A DNA stretch of 64,000 nucleotides from Paraniabella hibiscisoli (lineage in GTDB: Bacteria; Bacteroidota; Bacteroidia; Chitinophagales; Chitinophagaceae), in the NCBI RefSeq assembly GCF_022512515.1, contig NZ_JAKWBK010000001.1:3844001-3908000 (forward strand). Reading direction: 5' to 3'. Position 1 is the first letter of the stretch. Each line of letters starts with the position of its first letter. A model generated the notes under the pieces. It ran no database searches. It was not told the origin of the DNA and saw only the letters and a program-made list of their open reading frames with translations. This document shows positions 61,894-64,000 of the stretch, in pieces. Both the position numbers and the translations under genes were made by a program.

Positions 61894-64000
61894 ATGATAC
61901 AAACCTACAGGCGGTGCGCTTGCACCGGCTACTTTTTTAGTGCCATAATGGTAATGATCCTGGTCTTTTCAGCACTGTCGGCAGCGGCACAACAGTCGCA
62001 GATCTCTGGTCGGGTAATCGATGATAAAGGCACCCCGGTTCCGTCGGTTACTGTTACCGTTAAGGGAAAAGGCAATTCAACTATAACCAACGAAGATGGC
62101 CGTTTCATAATATCTGCAAAGAACAATGAGGTATTGGTTTTTTCGGCCGTTTCCTACCTGGCAAAGGAGATAACCCTTACTACAGAAACCAATTATGACG
62201 TAATATTGGCTACCAATGCGGTAGCTATGAGCGATGTGGTGGTTATCGGTTACGGTAAAAACTCCAAGCGTACGCTTTCCAGTGCTATTACTTCTGTTAA
62301 ACCTGAAGATCTGAATCGGGGTGCGATAGGAGATGTCGGCCAGTTATTACAGGGTAAGGTACCCGGCCTGAACGTTACTGCCAGCGGCGATCCGAATCGC
62401 CCCGCAGCAATGATCCTTCGCGGTCATTCTACTATCAATAGTCCCGGTGGTCCGTTTTATGTTATTGATGGTATTCCCGGCGCTGATATCAATGGTGTAG
62501 CCCCTGATGATATCGCATCTATGGACATATTGAAGGATGCTTCTGCTACCGCTATTTATGGTAACCGGGCATCTAACGGCGTTATTATGGTAACAACGAA
62601 GAAAGGCAGGGCAGGTAAGCTGCAGGCAGCATATAACGGATATGTAGGATTTGAAAATGTTAGCCGAAGCCTCGACCTGATGGATGCCGAGGCTTTAAGA
62701 GCTTATTCTCAAAAGAATAATTACACGCCAAGTACAAACGATGACAAGGGCGCTAACACTAATTGGCCGGAAGCGATCCAGAAAAAATCTGCGTTGTCAC
62801 ATAATCATAATATATCCTTCAGCGGGGGTACAGATAAAAGCATGTACAGCGCCAGCCTTAACTATCTTAAAAAGGAGGGTATTATCCTTCAAAGTGACCT
62901 GGAGCGGGTTATTGGCAGACTCAGCGCGGAGCATCATGCGCTGAATGATAGGCTGATACTGGGCTTAAACATTATGAGCAGTAACAGTAAAGCCTCAAAT
63001 GTTCCATTGCAAAACATGGTGTTTCAACAGGCTGTGAAGTATAATCCCATGTCACCCATCTACAACGAGAATGGGACTTTTTTCGAAAACTTTAATAATA
63101 CGCAATATTTCAACCCGGTTTCGATCATCAAAAATGCGGTTGACGATACCAAGTATGGTTCTTTACAAGGAAACTTTACCCTGGAGGCAAAGCTACCATT
63201 CAACCTTACTTATAACGCCAATCTTTCCTATCAGCGTGGTACCTGGCTACATGGAGAGTATTATAATAGCTACTATTCTCAAAACTACAGCACAGGAAGT
63301 TTTTATACCAATGGCGATCCCGGTGGTGGAAGAAGCCTGCGGAATTTTTATTCCAACGGATTGGCCTACCGGAATTATTACCAGAATACCTCTAAAACTT
63401 TTGAAACATTCTTAACCTGGGGCAAAAAAATGGGATTGCATAATTTAAAGGCTGTTCTGGGTTATAGCTGGCAAAGAAATACGAACAATGACGGGTTGCA
63501 AACCAGCCAGACCAATTTTGTAAATGACTATACCACCTACTATAACCTGGGCCTGGGCAACTATCAAACGGTGAACGGTTTTGCTGTTGACTATGGCGGC
63601 AGTGTTTACGAGGAAACGAATTTTATTTCAGACTTCTTTCGTTTAAACTATGATTTTAACGAAAGGATCTTACTACAGGCTTCTGTGAGGCGTGACGGAA
63701 GCTCTGTGTTTGGTAAGAATAAGGAATGGGGATATTTTCCGGCTGCAAGTATAGCATGGCGTATATCTGAGTCGGAGTTTATTAAGAATGCAGGATTTAT
63801 CAGTGATCTGAAACTGCGATTGAGTTATGGTGCTACAGGTAATGCCTTTGGTTTGGGTGCTTATAATGCCCAGCGTCTTTACAATAAGTCGGGTACCTAT
63901 TACAATAATGGTGTTTTTGCTGCATCATTCAGGTCTACCCAGGGCTCTAATACAGACCTTCAGTGGGAGGTTACTGCTACTAAAAACTTAGGGCTTGATT
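61894..64000 (+). CDS. SusC/RagA-type TonB-dependent receptor (PUL 4), 3' end outside window
   Basis: Open for at least 702 codons and unbroken to the right edge. Signal segment in SAIMVMILVFSALSAAAQQ, CarboxypepD_reg-like domain (ISGRVIDDKGTPVPSVTVTV), signature VVVIGYGKNSKRTLSS, plug with LLQGKVPGLNVTASGDPNRP, FYVIDGIPGADIN and SMDILKDASATAIYGNRASN, then barrel strands (LQASVRRDGSSVFGKN, LKLRLSYGATGNAFG). It begins 61 bases after inositol oxygenase and is probably co-transcribed with it. The remaining barrel and the SusD partner should lie just beyond 64000. Confidence 0.93.
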   Translation, partial: MIQTYRRCACTGYFFSAIMVMILVFSALSAAAQQSQISGRVIDDKGTPVPSVTVTVKGKGNSTITNEDGRFIISAKNNEVLVFSAVSYLAKEITLTTETNYDVILATNAVAMSDVVVIGYGKNSKRTLSSAITSVKPEDLNRGAIGDVGQLLQGKVPGLNVTASGDPNRPAAMILRGHSTINSPGGPFYVIDGIPGADINGVAPDDIASMDILKDASATAIYGNRASNGVIMVTTKKGRAGKLQAAYNGYVGFENVSRSLDLMDAEALRAYSQKNNYTPSTNDDKGANTNWPEAIQKKSALSHNHNISFSGGTDKSMYSASLNYLKKEGIILQSDLERVIGRLSAEHHALNDRLILGLNIMSSNSKASNVPLQNMVFQQAVKYNPMSPIYNENGTFFENFNNTQYFNPVSIIKNAVDDTKYGSLQGNFTLEAKLPFNLTYNANLSYQRGTWLHGEYYNSYYSQNYSTGSFYTNGDPGGGRSLRNFYSNGLAYRNYYQNTSKTFETFLTWGKKMGLHNLKAVLGYSWQRNTNNDGLQTSQTNFVNDYTTYYNLGLGNYQTVNGFAVDYGGSVYEETNFISDFFRLNYDFNERILLQASVRRDGSSVFGKNKEWGYFPAASIAWRISESEFIKNAGFISDLKLRLSYGATGNAFGLGAYNAQRLYNKSGTYYNNGVFAASFRSTQGSNTDLQWEVTATKNLGLD

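Noticed and set aside
1-64000. CRISPR arrays, tRNA/rRNA genes, insertion sequences, prophage or integrase
   Set aside because: I looked for regularly spaced direct repeats, cloverleaf ends, transposase motifs and att-like repeats and found none.

Overview
The window is a carbohydrate-utilisation region of a Bacteroidota chromosome, most likely a Chitinophagaceae-type soil or plant-associated species (the family level is inference). The evidence is four SusC-type TonB-dependent receptors, three SusD lipoproteins, PUL accessory domains (DUF4998, DUF5013, DUF4959/5000/5126, DUF1080), BNR beta-propellers, GH97, GH78, GH71/99-like and WbsX-type enzymes, and -7 elements of the Bacteroidota form TAnnTTTG. 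No rRNA, tRNA, CRISPR array, insertion sequence or integrase was seen.

Almost every broken gene here is repaired by changing one base in a mononucleotide run, nearly always by adding one. I count about 50 such sites in all four bases. This points to homopolymer under-calling in the source read data or assembly, not to gene decay. I therefore annotate each gene over its full span as one CDS and give the run that breaks it. Reconstructed products come from reading across these runs by eye.

Layout. (1) 1-12504: end of a sugar transporter, then PUL 1: propeller protein with LamG-like region, SusC, SusD, BNR propeller, nucleoside hydrolase, AraC regulator, second BNR propeller, DUF3748 propeller. 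(2) 12656-14516: a GntR regulator with a periplasmic-binding-type sensor, a small HicB-like protein and a tiny Cys-rich ORF behind a good -7 element. (3) 14736-24765: PUL 2: SusC, SusD, three tandem paralogous DoxX-like membrane proteins and a YeiH-type putative sulfate exporter. (4) 24792-34742: mixed genes: serine hydrolase, UbiD-family decarboxylase, XRE regulator with a half-site array, an alpha-galactosidase-like enzyme, DUF1345, a VOC protein, a lone receiver domain and an esterase. (5) 35253-59746: DUF1080 (3-keto-glycoside hydrolase type) plus Gfo/Idh/MocA oxidoreductase, an AraC regulator, and a long PUL 3 (SusC, SusD, surface lipoproteins, GH97, lactonase, two SDRs, enolase-superfamily dehydratase, GH71/99-like, NAGPA-type, GH78, WbsX, NTF2-like). 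(6) 59741-64000: LacI regulator divergent from myo-inositol oxygenase, followed by a SusC that runs off the end (PUL 4).

Working model. PUL 3 would take up galactose- or rhamnose-containing glycans, cleave them with GH97, GH78 and GH99-type enzymes, and oxidise the released sugar by a non-phosphorylative route (SDR, SMP-30 lactonase, enolase-superfamily dehydratase, second SDR). The DUF1080/Gfo-Idh pair adds a 3-keto route. A 66-bp promoter/operator block occurs in front of both the DUF1080 gene and the PUL 3 SusC with identical internal spacing, so the AraC regulator encoded between them probably controls both. PUL 4 joins glycan import to inositol/glucuronate metabolism under a LacI regulator with a near-perfect palindromic operator.
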